Shown: positions 5,301-13,180, counted from the first letter of the stretch. The stretch: DNA of 18,854 bases from DASPFV01 sp035620975 (GCA_035620975.1 DASPFV010000014.1:1-18854); one strand, 5' to 3'. A program made the numbers and translations. The notes: generated by a model not told the origin, from the sequence alone.

Positions 5301-7910
5301 ATGGCGCACGATCAAATCCTCCCCGTCGACGAAGACGTCCGTCAGTTCGATGCCTACGTCCGCGCGACGCTCGAGCGCGAGCGCCGGAGCCGGCAGGAGC
5401 TCGAAGCGAAGCTGGCGGAGGCCGAGGCGGCACGCCTGGCGGCGGAAGAGCAGCGCGACTCCGAGCTCGCCTCGGCCGCGGCGCGGCTCTCCGAGAGCCA
5501 GGCGCAGCACCAGATCTCGCTGGCGCGTGCTGCACGCGTCTGCACGGGGCTGCAACAGCGGCTCCTCGAGCTCGAAGGCGCGGTCAGGAACGCCGACGAG
5601 CGCCGCACGTCGGAGTCGGCTGCCTCCGCGGACCACCTGACCCAGCGCCATGCGGAGTTCACGGCCAGCCTCGCGCAGGCCGCGCGGGCGCGCGACGCCC
5701 TGGCTCAGAAGCTGAGCGCCACCCTGACGACGCTCGAGGAGTCGCAGCAGGCGCGGGCCGCAGAAGCGGCCGCAGCTGCGGACCACCTCGCCCGGCGTGA
5801 GCGGGAGCTGCATGCCGCTCTCGACGAAGCGGCGGCGGCGAAGGCTGCCGTCGAGTCCGCCCTGGCGGAGACGTCGGCGGCGTACGAGCGCGACCGCGAG
5901 CGTGCCGCTGCCGACCTCGCTGCAGCCGCCGAGCGTCAGGAAGCGCTGGACGCGCAGCTCCGATCGGAAACCGCCGCACGGGCAGGCGTCGAGCAGAGCC
6001 TCGAAGCCGCCGAGACGGCGCGATGCGAAGCGGAGGCGCGACAGGCCGCGGAGCTGGCCAGCGCATCGGCGCGCCTGGCCGAGATACAGGCGCAGCACGA
6101 GGCCTCGCTCGCCGAGGCGGTCGCCGCGCGTACCGCCTTCGAGCGGAAGCTGGCCGAAGCGGCCACGGCTTTCCAGGCGCAGCTCGAGCAGCAGCGGACC
6201 CGGTCGGAGCGCTCGCTCGCGGCGAAGCAGGAGGAAGTCCGGGATCTGGAGCGCGAGCGGGGAACCCTGCAGGGCCAGCTCGCCACGTCCCGCGATCAAC
6301 TCGAACAGCTGCACACCATCGTCAACGAGGAGCGGGAAGCGTACGAGCAGGCCCGCGCCGCGAGCGAGGCGGAGCTCCAGCGTCTCTCGGCCGAATACGA
6401 GAAGGTCCGTCAGTCCCTGGATCAGCTGCGCGCGGCCTTCGACACGCTCGAACGCATCGCTAGTGAGCACGCCATCGAGCGGGCCCGTCTCGAAGGGCTG
6501 ATGGCGGAGCGGGACGAGCAGCTGAGCGCCGACGCCGCGCGGCATCTCGCCGCGCAGCACGCGGCCGACGAAGCCCTCGCGCAGCTCGAGGAACGGCGCC
6601 GGACCGAGCACGAGGCCAGCAGCGGCGAGATCGCGCGCCTGCACCGCGAGGCCGAGACGCTCCGGCGCGAGCTGGATCTCGCGCGCAGGCACGCCGACGC
6701 GCTGCGGGCGGACGCCGGTCAGGTCCCGGTGCTGCGACGGCAGCTGGAAGAGGGACGGAAGGAGAACCGGCGGCAGTTCGAGCGCGCACCCTACGGCCTG
6801 TGCCGGTGCGAGCAGGACGGCGCGATCATCCTGGCGAACCATTCCCTCGTCCGGCTGCTCGGCTACCGCCGGTCAGACGACCTGCGCAGCCTCGACTTCG
6901 CCGCGACCGTGTTCGAGTCCCCGGCAGACTATGCCTGGCTGATCGAACGCGCGATCAGCACCGGCAGAACGGAAGCACTCGAGGCCACCTGGAAGACGAA
7001 GGATGGGCGCCGCCTGCTCGTCCGGCTGCAGGCGCTGGCCGCGGCAAGCGGCACGGTCGAGATCGTCGTGGAAGATCTGACCGCCCTCCGCTCGACCGAG
7101 GAGCGGCTGCGCCAGGCTCAGCGCATGGAAGCGGTCGGCCGCCTCGCCTCGGAGGTCGCCGAGACCTGCGACACGCTGCTGCGCGACGTCACCCACGGCG
7201 GTCAGCAGTGGCTCGCCGCGTTTGACAGCGACACCTCGCTGCGGCATCAGGGCGAGGCGCTGCTGGGCGAAGTCACACGGGCGGCCGGATATCTGCGTCA
7301 GTTCGCCGACTACGGGAACAAGCAGGTGAGCGCGCTCGAACCGGTCAGCCTGGCGCGCGTGCTCCGCGACCTCGAACTCGTGCTCAAGCGCGTGGCGGGC
7401 GACGACATCGAGCTGCTGCTCCCGAAGGCCTCCAGTTCATTCGACGTCGACGTGGACGCCGAGCGGGTCGAACGAATTCTGGTCAACGTGGCCAGCTACG
7501 CGCGGTCGCGCATGCCGCATGGGGGCCGCGTGAAAGTCGAGCTGGCGACAACGGTCGTCGGCCGCCGCTTCCTCGCGAGCTACCCGAGCGTCCGTCCCGG
7601 CGAGCACGTGCTCATCACCGTCACGGAGATACCCGGCAGCGCGCGCCCGGTTCTGCCGGTCGACCTGCGGCCGGCCTCGGAGCCGCCAGAGCCTGTGCAG
7701 ACCCCGGCCAGACAGGGGCTGGATCTGGGTACCCTTCTCTCGCTCATCGGGGACTGCGGGGGTCACCTCTGGATGGCCGCAGAGCCCTCGGGGAACATGG
7801 TGGTGAAGATTCACCTGCCGAAGCGCGTGCCCCTGGAGGCTGCCGAAGCCGCCCCGCCGGTCGTGCGGACGGACCGTGGCAGGGCGCTGGGCCGCTGGTT
7901 CCGCCACTGA
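5301..7910 (+). CDS. Long coiled-coil PAS protein with a degenerate histidine-kinase core (pseudokinase)
   Basis: An 869-residue cytoplasmic protein with no signal peptide or membrane segment. Residues about 15-485 are an Ala/Glu/Arg-rich coiled coil with several diverged repeats of about 50 residues. A PAS domain follows (about 488-595: FERAPYGLCRCEQDGAIILANHSLVRLLGY). A HisKA-like helix comes next, MEAVGRLASEVAETCDTLL (609-627), where the phospho-accepting His of the usual 'GGIAHDFNNLL' is Glu621. The HATPase-like part keeps its outline, but the Mg-binding Asn of the N box is Tyr733 (ILVNVASYARSRMP). The DxGxG motif reads TEIPGSA and the GTGLGL motif reads RQGLDL. So the fold appears kept while phosphotransfer and ATP-binding residues are lost; a scaffold or sensor role is inferred. 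The ATG at 5301 is chosen because the upstream extension to 5166 is compositionally unlike the protein. No response regulator is adjacent. The stop is 6 bp from the convergent gene at 7917. Confidence 0.85.
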   Translation: MAHDQILPVDEDVRQFDAYVRATLERERRSRQELEAKLAEAEAARLAAEEQRDSELASAAARLSESQAQHQISLARAARVCTGLQQRLLELEGAVRNADERRTSESAASADHLTQRHAEFTASLAQAARARDALAQKLSATLTTLEESQQARAAEAAAAADHLARRERELHAALDEAAAAKAAVESALAETSAAYERDRERAAADLAAAAERQEALDAQLRSETAARAGVEQSLEAAETARCEAEARQAAELASASARLAEIQAQHEASLAEAVAARTAFERKLAEAATAFQAQLEQQRTRSERSLAAKQEEVRDLERERGTLQGQLATSRDQLEQLHTIVNEEREAYEQARAASEAELQRLSAEYEKVRQSLDQLRAAFDTLERIASEHAIERARLEGLMAERDEQLSADAARHLAAQHAADEALAQLEERRRTEHEASSGEIARLHREAETLRRELDLARRHADALRADAGQVPVLRRQLEEGRKENRRQFERAPYGLCRCEQDGAIILANHSLVRLLGYRRSDDLRSLDFAATVFESPADYAWLIERAISTGRTEALEATWKTKDGRRLLVRLQALAAASGTVEIVVEDLTALRSTEERLRQAQRMEAVGRLASEVAETCDTLLRDVTHGGQQWLAAFDSDTSLRHQGEALLGEVTRAAGYLRQFADYGNKQVSALEPVSLARVLRDLELVLKRVAGDDIELLLPKASSSFDVDVDAERVERILVNVASYARSRMPHGGRVKVELATTVVGRRFLASYPSVRPGEHVLITVTEIPGSARPVLPVDLRPASEPPEPVQTPARQGLDLGTLLSLIGDCGGHLWMAAEPSGNMVVKIHLPKRVPLEAAEAAPPVVRTDRGRALGRWFRH

Positions 7911-7916
7911 CCCGCC

Positions 7917-8342
7917 TCACTGTCGCATGACGGTCCAGCTGCCGCTCGCGAGCTCCGTGCGATCGGCACGCTGCCGCGCCGTCCAGGTTCCCGCTGCACT
8001 CTTCCCCTGGAACGTCGCCGTGAGATCAACCTCGATCTGATCATCGGGTGGGAAGTCGTACGTGGCCACCAGCTTTCCGTCCTCGAGCGACAGCGTCTTC
8101 AACTCGGCGCTGTAAGTCGGCTCGCCGGTGACCGACACGCGTCCCTTCGGCATGCCGTCCTTGCCCCGCTCGAGCACCAGCTCGAACCCGCCGCTCGCCC
8201 CCAGGCCCTCCCATGACCCCGTCCAGGTCCCGAAGAGGTCCCGCATGTCAGCGCCTGTTTCCTGTGGATGAGCCGGCACGGGCGAGCCCGCGAGACACAG
8301 CAGGATCAGCCAGCAGACGAGCCGATTCCTCTCCCCTGTCAC
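7917..8342 (-). CDS. Small secreted hypothetical protein, beta-rich
   Basis: A 141-residue protein starting at GTG 8342, preceded by a strong GGAGGAGG about 6 nt upstream. The N-terminus is a signal peptide (RLVCWLILLCLAGSPVPAHPQ). The mature part (about 113 residues) has alternating strands: DLFGTWTGSWEGLG, GFELVLERG, GRVSVTG, KLVATYDFP, IEVDLTATFQG, SAAGTWTAR, ASGSWTVMR. This pattern, with repeated G-x-W motifs, resembles small lipocalin-like beta barrels that report 'transformed' versus 'untransformed' binding surfaces, but no specific family can be named. It is transcribed away from the sigma factor gene across a very short (79-bp) divergent gap, so the two may share a control region. Confidence 0.75.
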   Translation of the reverse strand: MTGERNRLVCWLILLCLAGSPVPAHPQETGADMRDLFGTWTGSWEGLGASGGFELVLERGKDGMPKGRVSVTGEPTYSAELKTLSLEDGKLVATYDFPPDDQIEVDLTATFQGKSAAGTWTARQRADRTELASGSWTVMRQ

Positions 8343-8421
8343 CTTTCACCTCCTCCCACCTCTATAGTGGTAGCTGACCCGAATGTTGCACGCTGTCGCG
8401 GGGAATCATCAAAGGCTGCCC

Positions 8422-9096
8422 ATGCATATCGTCAACGCGTCCGTGCTGGAAAAGTGGGCTCTCCTCACGGATGAGCAGGTCGTCGGGCAGGTCCTGGCCG
8501 GCCAGACGTCGCTCTTCGAAGTCCTGATGCGCCGGAACAACGAGCGCGTCTACCGGGCCGCGCGCGCCATCGTGAAGGACGAGCGCGAAGCGGAAGACGT
8601 GATGCAGCAGGCCTACGTGAACGCCTACAGTCACCTGCGTCAATTCGACGGACGTGCGCGGTTTTCGACGTGGCTCACGCGGATTGCCGTGCACGAAGCG
8701 CTCGGTCGCGTCCGCCGGCGGCGGCGTGACGTGGCGTTCGACCCGCAGGAGCGCGCGGTCCTGGAGTTCCCGATGCCATCGACGAGCACGCCGGACCCCG
8801 AACGGCAGGCCTTCTCGCAGGAGCTCGCGCGGCTGCTCGAGGAGGCCATCGATCGCCTGCCCGGAGGGACGCGGGAGGTGTTCATGCTGCGGCAGGTCGA
8901 AGGCATGGACACGAGCGAGGTGGCCGAGGTCCTCGAGGTCAGTGAGGACGTCGTCAAGACGCGACTCTCCCGCGCGCGGGCCGCGCTTCGGCGCGACCTG
9001 AGCGAACGGGCAGGCATCGCGTCGCCAGCGGCGTTCCGGTTCCTGCGCCCGCGCTGCGACCGCGTGGTCGCGGCGGTGCTGGCGCGCATTCAGTAG
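8422..9096 (+). CDS. ECF-type sigma-70 family RNA polymerase sigma factor
   Basis: A 224-residue sigma factor. Region 2 (about residues 30-100) has ERVYRAARAIVKDEREAEDV followed by QFDGRARFSTWLTRIAVHEA, the usual core-binding and -10 recognition pattern. Region 4 (about 142-192) has IDRLPGGTREVFMLRQVEGM and VSEDVVKTRLSRARAALRR, the -35 recognition helix-turn-helix. The C-terminal tail contains FRFLRPRCDRVVAAVLARI, which is common in this subgroup. The ATG at 8422 is preferred (AAAGG about 6 nt upstream); an in-frame ATG at 8383 adds 13 residues but has no Shine-Dalgarno. No anti-sigma factor is next door. The exported DUF4142 and cupredoxin genes follow on the same strand and are its likely co-transcribed partners or targets. 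Confidence 0.93.
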   Translation: MHIVNASVLEKWALLTDEQVVGQVLAGQTSLFEVLMRRNNERVYRAARAIVKDEREAEDVMQQAYVNAYSHLRQFDGRARFSTWLTRIAVHEALGRVRRRRRDVAFDPQERAVLEFPMPSTSTPDPERQAFSQELARLLEEAIDRLPGGTREVFMLRQVEGMDTSEVAEVLEVSEDVVKTRLSRARAALRRDLSERAGIASPAAFRFLRPRCDRVVAAVLARIQ

Positions 9097-9139
9097 CCGC
9101 GCGGCGCTTCGCGTTGCCGCGCGCAGAGGAGGATTATCC

Positions 9140-9670
9140 ATGAGAGGAATTTCTGTACTTGCCGTCGCGGCAGGCCTGCTGGCAGGTCCGGCCGCTCCCG
9201 CCGCCGCTCAGGCCGTCACCGATGCGCAGATCGCGGCCATCGTCGTGGCCGCCAACCAGGTCGACATCGACGCCGGGAAGCTGGCGGCCGCACGGGCCAG
9301 CAACCCTGAGGTGAAGAAGTTCGGCGAGCAGATGGTGACGGATCACTCCAGCGTCAACAAGTCAGCAGCAGCCCTCGTCAACAAGCTGAAGGTGACGCCC
9401 GAGGAAAACCCGACGAGCCGGAGCCTGAAGGAAGGCGGCGAGAAGAACCTGGCCAGGCTGAAGACCCTCAGCGGCGCTGCGTTCGACAAGGCCTATATCG
9501 ATCACGAGGTCGAATACCACCAGCAGGTTCTGGACGCATTGGACAAGACGCTGATCCCCGGCGCCAGCAACGACGAGTTGAAGGCGCTGCTCGTGAAGGT
9601 GAAGCCGGCGTTCGTCGCGCACCTCGAGCACGCCAGGCACATCCAGTCGTCGCTCGGGAACGGCCAGTGA
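9140..9670 (+). CDS. Exported DUF4142 protein (ferritin-like four-helix fold)
   Basis: A 176-residue protein with a strong AGGAGG upstream of ATG 9140. A signal peptide is clear (RGISVLAVAAGLLAGPAAPAAAQA). The mature part is four long helices: TDAQIAAIVVAANQVDIDAGKLAAARA, NPEVKKFGEQMVTDHSSVNKSA, GAAFDKAYIDHEVEYHQQVLDALDK and NDELKALLVKVKPAFVAHLEHAR (each described in part). The motifs KKFGEQMVTDHS and YIDHEVEYHQ are characteristic of DUF4142, a periplasmic family related to ferritin-like bundles and often linked to stress. The His and Glu residues could bind metal, but this is not proven for the family. It overlaps the following cupredoxin gene by 4 bp. Confidence 0.92.
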   Translation: MRGISVLAVAAGLLAGPAAPAAAQAVTDAQIAAIVVAANQVDIDAGKLAAARASNPEVKKFGEQMVTDHSSVNKSAAALVNKLKVTPEENPTSRSLKEGGEKNLARLKTLSGAAFDKAYIDHEVEYHQQVLDALDKTLIPGASNDELKALLVKVKPAFVAHLEHARHIQSSLGNGQ

Positions 9671-9981
9671 GAATCGCGGCCGGGGTGCTGCTGATGTGGG
9701 CCGCCGCCTGCGGCGGCGCGCCCGCACCCCGGGCCCACACGATCACGATCGTCGACGCCACCCGGTTCTCCCCTGCGACACTCGACGTCGCCGTCGGCGA
9801 CACCGTCACCTGGGTGAACCAGGATGTCGTGCCCCACACCGCGACTTCCACCACGGGCGGTTTCGATTCGGGCCGGATCGATCCCGAACAGTCCTGGACC
9901 TACACGGTCGCAAAGGCCGGAGAGCTCGCCTACGTCTGCACCTATCATCCGACGATGAAAGGGACGCTCCGGGTGAAATAG
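9667..9981 (+). CDS. Cupredoxin-domain lipoprotein (plastocyanin/azurin-like)
   Basis: A 104-residue type-1 copper protein. GTG 9667 overlaps the stop of the DUF4142 gene (GTGA), so translation is probably coupled. A lipoprotein signal (VLLMWAAAC) places the lipidated Cys at 15. The cupredoxin barrel begins at HTITIVDATRFSP, and all four copper ligands are visible: His57 (VVPHTATS), Cys91, His94 and Met97 (YVCTYHPTMKG). It is likely a membrane-anchored periplasmic electron carrier or copper-binding protein. Pairing with a sigma factor and a DUF4142 protein suggests a redox or metal stress role, by inference. About 115 bp of non-coding DNA follow before the next permease. Confidence 0.92.
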   Translation: MRIAAGVLLMWAAACGGAPAPRAHTITIVDATRFSPATLDVAVGDTVTWVNQDVVPHTATSTTGGFDSGRIDPEQSWTYTVAKAGELAYVCTYHPTMKGTLRVK

Positions 9982-10061
9982 CTCAGCCGGTCCCATCCTG
10001 CAGGTCGTTCGCCATTTTTCACCACCTGCCCGCAAACCTTTCGCGGTGTCGCCCCGTCTAC

Positions 10062-10076
10062 TTCTACATTGTAGAA
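10062..10076. promoter_or_regulatory. Perfect 15-bp palindromic operator at the ADOP2 promoter
   Basis: TTCTACATTGTAGAA has two perfect 7-bp arms around one T, ending 20 bp before the ATG at 10097. It overlaps a plausible -10 element (TAGAAT, 10073-10078), so a bound regulator would block transcription. The TACA/TGTA core resembles operators of BlaI/MecI-type repressors; PadR proteins also use short inverted repeats, and a PadR gene lies downstream. Which one binds cannot be decided here. Confidence 0.6.
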
Positions 10077-10096
10077 TAGAGGCCCGCGAGACCCGG

Positions 10097-12745
10097 ATGC
10101 CTGTTCCAACGAGACCGGTGCGGCACCTGCCGCGCTTCCCCGCCCGCGTCCTGCGCGCACTGCTGCCTCTGGCCGAGCGCGAGGAAGTGCTCGCGGATCT
10201 GCAGGCGGAGTACGCGCGGCGGGTCGCGGTCGACGGCCGGTTCGCTGCGCGATGGTGGGCCTGGCGTCAGGCGCTCGGATCGGTCCCTGCCCTGTTGGGG
10301 CGGAGCTGGTGGAGAGGCATGACGGGATTCGAGCCGCAGGCGAACCGGATGAGACCCGGAGGACCGATGTTCGAGAGCGTGATCATGGACGTGCGCTATG
10401 CCGCCCGTCGGCTGCTGAGCCGGCCGGTCTACGCGGCCCTCGCGATTCTGACGCTCGGCCTTGGCGCCGGCGGCACCGCGGCCATCTACAGCGTGGTGCG
10501 GGCACTGCTGCTCGATCCGCTCCCCATCGCGCGCGAGGAGCAGGTGGGCGTTCTCTGGTTCGCGGGCTCGTGGACCGAGGAGGAGTTTCTCCGCCTGCGA
10601 CACGACTTCCCGGGCTTCCAGCGCATGGCCGCCTACCGCCCGGGCGACGTGACGCTCGAAGGAACGGGCGGGCCGATACGCCTGGTGCCGGGCGTCGCCG
10701 TCTCGGCGGAGCTGTTCCACGTGCTCGGCACGCCCCCGCTGCTCGGACGAACGTTCCGCGGGGGCGAAGACGCGACGGGCGCCGAGCCGGTAGCGGTCCT
10801 GAGCCACTCGCTCTGGCAGGAACTCGGAGGCGATCCGGCAATCGTGGGAAAGCCCCTCCTGCTCGGCGGGATCGCCCGCACCGTCGTCGGCGTGATGCCG
10901 CGCGGCTTCTGGTTTCCGAGTCCCACGACGCACGTCTGGACGACGGCGGCCATGGACCCGCAGAACCGGTCCGGGCGCTACACGCTCGTCGGGCGCGTGG
11001 CGGAGGGTCAGTCAGTCGCCAACCTGGAGGGACCGCTCCAGGCGCTCACCCGCATGCTGGCGGCCAACTTCAACTACCCGAACCCGCAGTGGGACAAGAC
11101 GAGGAACCCGTCGATTGAGTCCGCGCGCGAGTTCCTGGTGGGTGACGTGCGACCGAGCCTGATCGCCACGCTCGCGGCGATGGCGGCGATCCTGCTCATC
11201 GCCTGCGCCAACGTGGCGGCGCTGATGCTGGGGCAGCTCGATGCGCAGGCGACCGACATCGCCGTTCGCGCGGCGCTCGGCGCCAACCGCCAGCGGCTCA
11301 TCCAGCAGCTCGCCGTCGAATCACTGCTGCTCGGCGCTCTGTCGGGCACGGCCGGCGCCGTGCTCGCGGTCGCGGCGTTCGAGGTGCTCCTGCAGGCGCT
11401 GCCGCTCGGGGCCCTGGCCGAGACCGCGCTGCTCGACTGGACGGTGTTCCGGGCCGCGATGGCCTCGGCGCTCGGCGCGGCCGTGCTCGTGGCCCTCGTG
11501 CCCGGCGCCGCGCTGTGGCGCGGCAGCAGCCTTCAGTCCACGCTCGCGACGATGCGGACGAGCGGGGTAGGCACGCGCGGCGGCCGGCTCGAGGGCGGGC
11601 TCGTCGTGGCCCAGATGGCGCTGGCCGTGCTGCTCGCGGCCGGAGCGGGGCTGCTCATCCGCAGCGTGGCCAACCTCCGCGCGATCGACCCGGGAGTGCA
11701 GGTGGACGGCGTGGCAGTGATCGATGCAACGATGCCGGTCAGGCTGAATCCCGACGAACGGCGGCGCGCGATCGTCTCGGTGCTGCCGGCCCTGCAGGCA
11801 TTGCCGGGCCTCCGCGCTGCCGCTGCCGCCCAGAAGCTCCCGCTCCGCGGCAGCGGCGACAACTGGGGCCTGGGCATCGAGGGGCGGCCCGAGCTCAACG
11901 CCACTACCGCATTCCGCATGGTGACGGCCGACTACTTCGCCACCCTCGGCATTCCACTGCGGCGGGGGCGCACGTTCGATGTCTCCGATCGGGAAGGCAG
12001 CGGGCGTGTCGTCGTGATCAACGAGGCGCTGGCCGCCAAGTTCTTTCCCGACGAGGACCCGGTGGGCAAAGTGCTGCGCACCTTCGGCCCGCCCGGCGAG
12101 CGGATCGTCGGGATCGTCGGCAACGCCGCCGAGGCGCGCCTCATCGACCCGCCGGTGCCCGCACGCTACATGCTGTACGAGCACGTGCCCGCCGTGTGGA
12201 ACAACGTGTCATTCGTCCTGCGCGCCGATTCGGACGACAGGCTCGCGGCGCTGGTCGAGGCGGCACGCTCGACGCTTGCCCGCGACGGCCGCCAGCTCGC
12301 CGTCCAGGAGACCACCACGATGCGACACGTCTTCGATCGGGCGATGGGGCCGACGGCCCAGGTGGTCACGCTGGTTTCGCTGCTGGCGGCTCTGGCCCTG
12401 GTGCTCGGTGCGGTCGGCGTCTACGGCGTGATCTCGCATTACGTGCTGCGTCGTTCGCGCGAGTACGGGATCCGTCTCGCGCTCGGCCAGCCGCCGGCTG
12501 GCGTGGTCCGCGAGGTGGTCGGGCGCGGGGCCGCGCTGGTGGTCGTCGGGAGCGTCATCGGCGTCGTGGCCGCACTCGTCGTCTCGCGCCTGCTCGCCTC
12601 GCTGTTGTATGGCGTGAGGCCAACCGACCCGACTGCAATGGGGGCGGCTGTGGCCATCCTGCTCGTGGTGGGAATGCTGGCGGCGTTCGTCCCCGCGCGC
12701 CGGGCCAGCCTGACGGATCCGGCCGTGGTGCTGCGGCAACCGTGA
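10097..12745 (+). CDS. ADOP-type ABC transporter permease with N-terminal prefix domain
   Basis: An 882-residue inner-membrane permease. Residues 1-75 form a soluble helical 'permease prefix' domain (RVLRALLPLAEREEVLADLQ, ending GRSWWRG). The MacB/FtsX part starts at MFESVIMDVRYAARRLLSRP (91-110), with membrane segment 1 near 112-138. A periplasmic domain follows, then FtsX block 1 (IATLAAMAAILLIACANVAA and TDIAVRAALGANRQRL), further membrane segments, a second periplasmic domain, and FtsX block 2 with the closing PARRASLTDPAVVLRQP. The ATG at 10097 is chosen because it includes the whole prefix domain. A second ATG at 10367 has GGAGG 4 nt upstream and would give a form without the prefix. 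No ATPase is adjacent. A PadR gene lies 90 bp downstream, the usual ADOP partner. Substrate unknown. Confidence 0.93.
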   Translation: MPVPTRPVRHLPRFPARVLRALLPLAEREEVLADLQAEYARRVAVDGRFAARWWAWRQALGSVPALLGRSWWRGMTGFEPQANRMRPGGPMFESVIMDVRYAARRLLSRPVYAALAILTLGLGAGGTAAIYSVVRALLLDPLPIAREEQVGVLWFAGSWTEEEFLRLRHDFPGFQRMAAYRPGDVTLEGTGGPIRLVPGVAVSAELFHVLGTPPLLGRTFRGGEDATGAEPVAVLSHSLWQELGGDPAIVGKPLLLGGIARTVVGVMPRGFWFPSPTTHVWTTAAMDPQNRSGRYTLVGRVAEGQSVANLEGPLQALTRMLAANFNYPNPQWDKTRNPSIESAREFLVGDVRPSLIATLAAMAAILLIACANVAALMLGQLDAQATDIAVRAALGANRQRLIQQLAVESLLLGALSGTAGAVLAVAAFEVLLQALPLGALAETALLDWTVFRAAMASALGAAVLVALVPGAALWRGSSLQSTLATMRTSGVGTRGGRLEGGLVVAQMALAVLLAAGAGLLIRSVANLRAIDPGVQVDGVAVIDATMPVRLNPDERRRAIVSVLPALQALPGLRAAAAAQKLPLRGSGDNWGLGIEGRPELNATTAFRMVTADYFATLGIPLRRGRTFDVSDREGSGRVVVINEALAAKFFPDEDPVGKVLRTFGPPGERIVGIVGNAAEARLIDPPVPARYMLYEHVPAVWNNVSFVLRADSDDRLAALVEAARSTLARDGRQLAVQETTTMRHVFDRAMGPTAQVVTLVSLLAALALVLGAVGVYGVISHYVLRRSREYGIRLALGQPPAGVVREVVGRGAALVVVGSVIGVVAALVVSRLLASLLYGVRPTDPTAMGAAVAILLVVGMLAAFVPARRASLTDPAVVLRQP

Positions 12746-12835
12746 CGGCTGAACGTGTGATGCATTCAGACGGAGCTCGCGGTCGCGACCGTTCGAAGCC
12801 GGAAGCGGGGGCCGGACGTGTTCAGGAGCCACTCA

Positions 12836-13180
12836 ATGGGACCACGACGCCAGGCCCAGCCGGAGCTGCTCGGCTCGCTCGAGGAACAGGTGATGCTCGC
12901 AGTGGTACGGACGGGCGACGAGGCGTACGGGATGAACGTACGCCGGGAGCTGGAAGACGTCACCGGGCGTGAGATTACGATCGGCTCGGTCTACGCCACG
13001 CTCGATCGCCTCGAGGCCAAGGGGATGGTCGCGTCGTCGCGAGCCGCCGCGACCGCCGACGCGCCCTCGCGCCGCGTGTTCGCCCTGACGGCCCCCGGCG
13101 CGCGCTCGCTGGCGCTGACGCGCAGCACGCGGGATCGGCTGTGGTCCGGTGTGCGGCTCCAGCCGCTGCTGGAGCGGTAG
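12836..13180 (+). CDS. PadR-family transcriptional regulator
   Basis: A 114-residue winged-helix regulator. The ATG at 12836 has AGGAG about 7 nt upstream; a GTG at 12818 would add six residues with less support. The PadR signature is clear: LLGSLEEQVMLAVVRTGDEA, YGMNVRRELEDVTG, then the recognition region ITIGSVYATLDRLEAKGMV and the wing SRRVFALTAPGARSL. It lacks the long C-terminal dimerisation helix pair of larger PadR proteins, as do many short members. It follows the ADOP2 permease in the same direction and is likely its regulator, perhaps through the 10062-10076 palindrome. A 12-bp perfect palindrome CGGTCGCGACCG (12780-12791) lies 44 bp upstream of its start and might be an autoregulatory site. 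Confidence 0.92.
   Translation: MGPRRQAQPELLGSLEEQVMLAVVRTGDEAYGMNVRRELEDVTGREITIGSVYATLDRLEAKGMVASSRAAATADAPSRRVFALTAPGARSLALTRSTRDRLWSGVRLQPLLER

Noticed and set aside
4861..5535. 224-residue minus-strand open frame across the intergenic region
   Set aside because: Arg/Ala/Pro-rich and overlaps the coiled-coil gene's start; no supporting signal.
5274..6842. 522-residue minus-strand open frame
   Set aside because: Antisense of the coiled-coil region; Leu/Gly/Arg-rich low complexity.
5301..7910. Active two-component system
   Set aside because: The kinase catalytic residues are missing and there is no response regulator nearby.
11515..12972. 485-residue plus-strand open frame
   Set aside because: Frame-shifted shadow of ADOP2 running into PadR; the true frames carry recognised domains.
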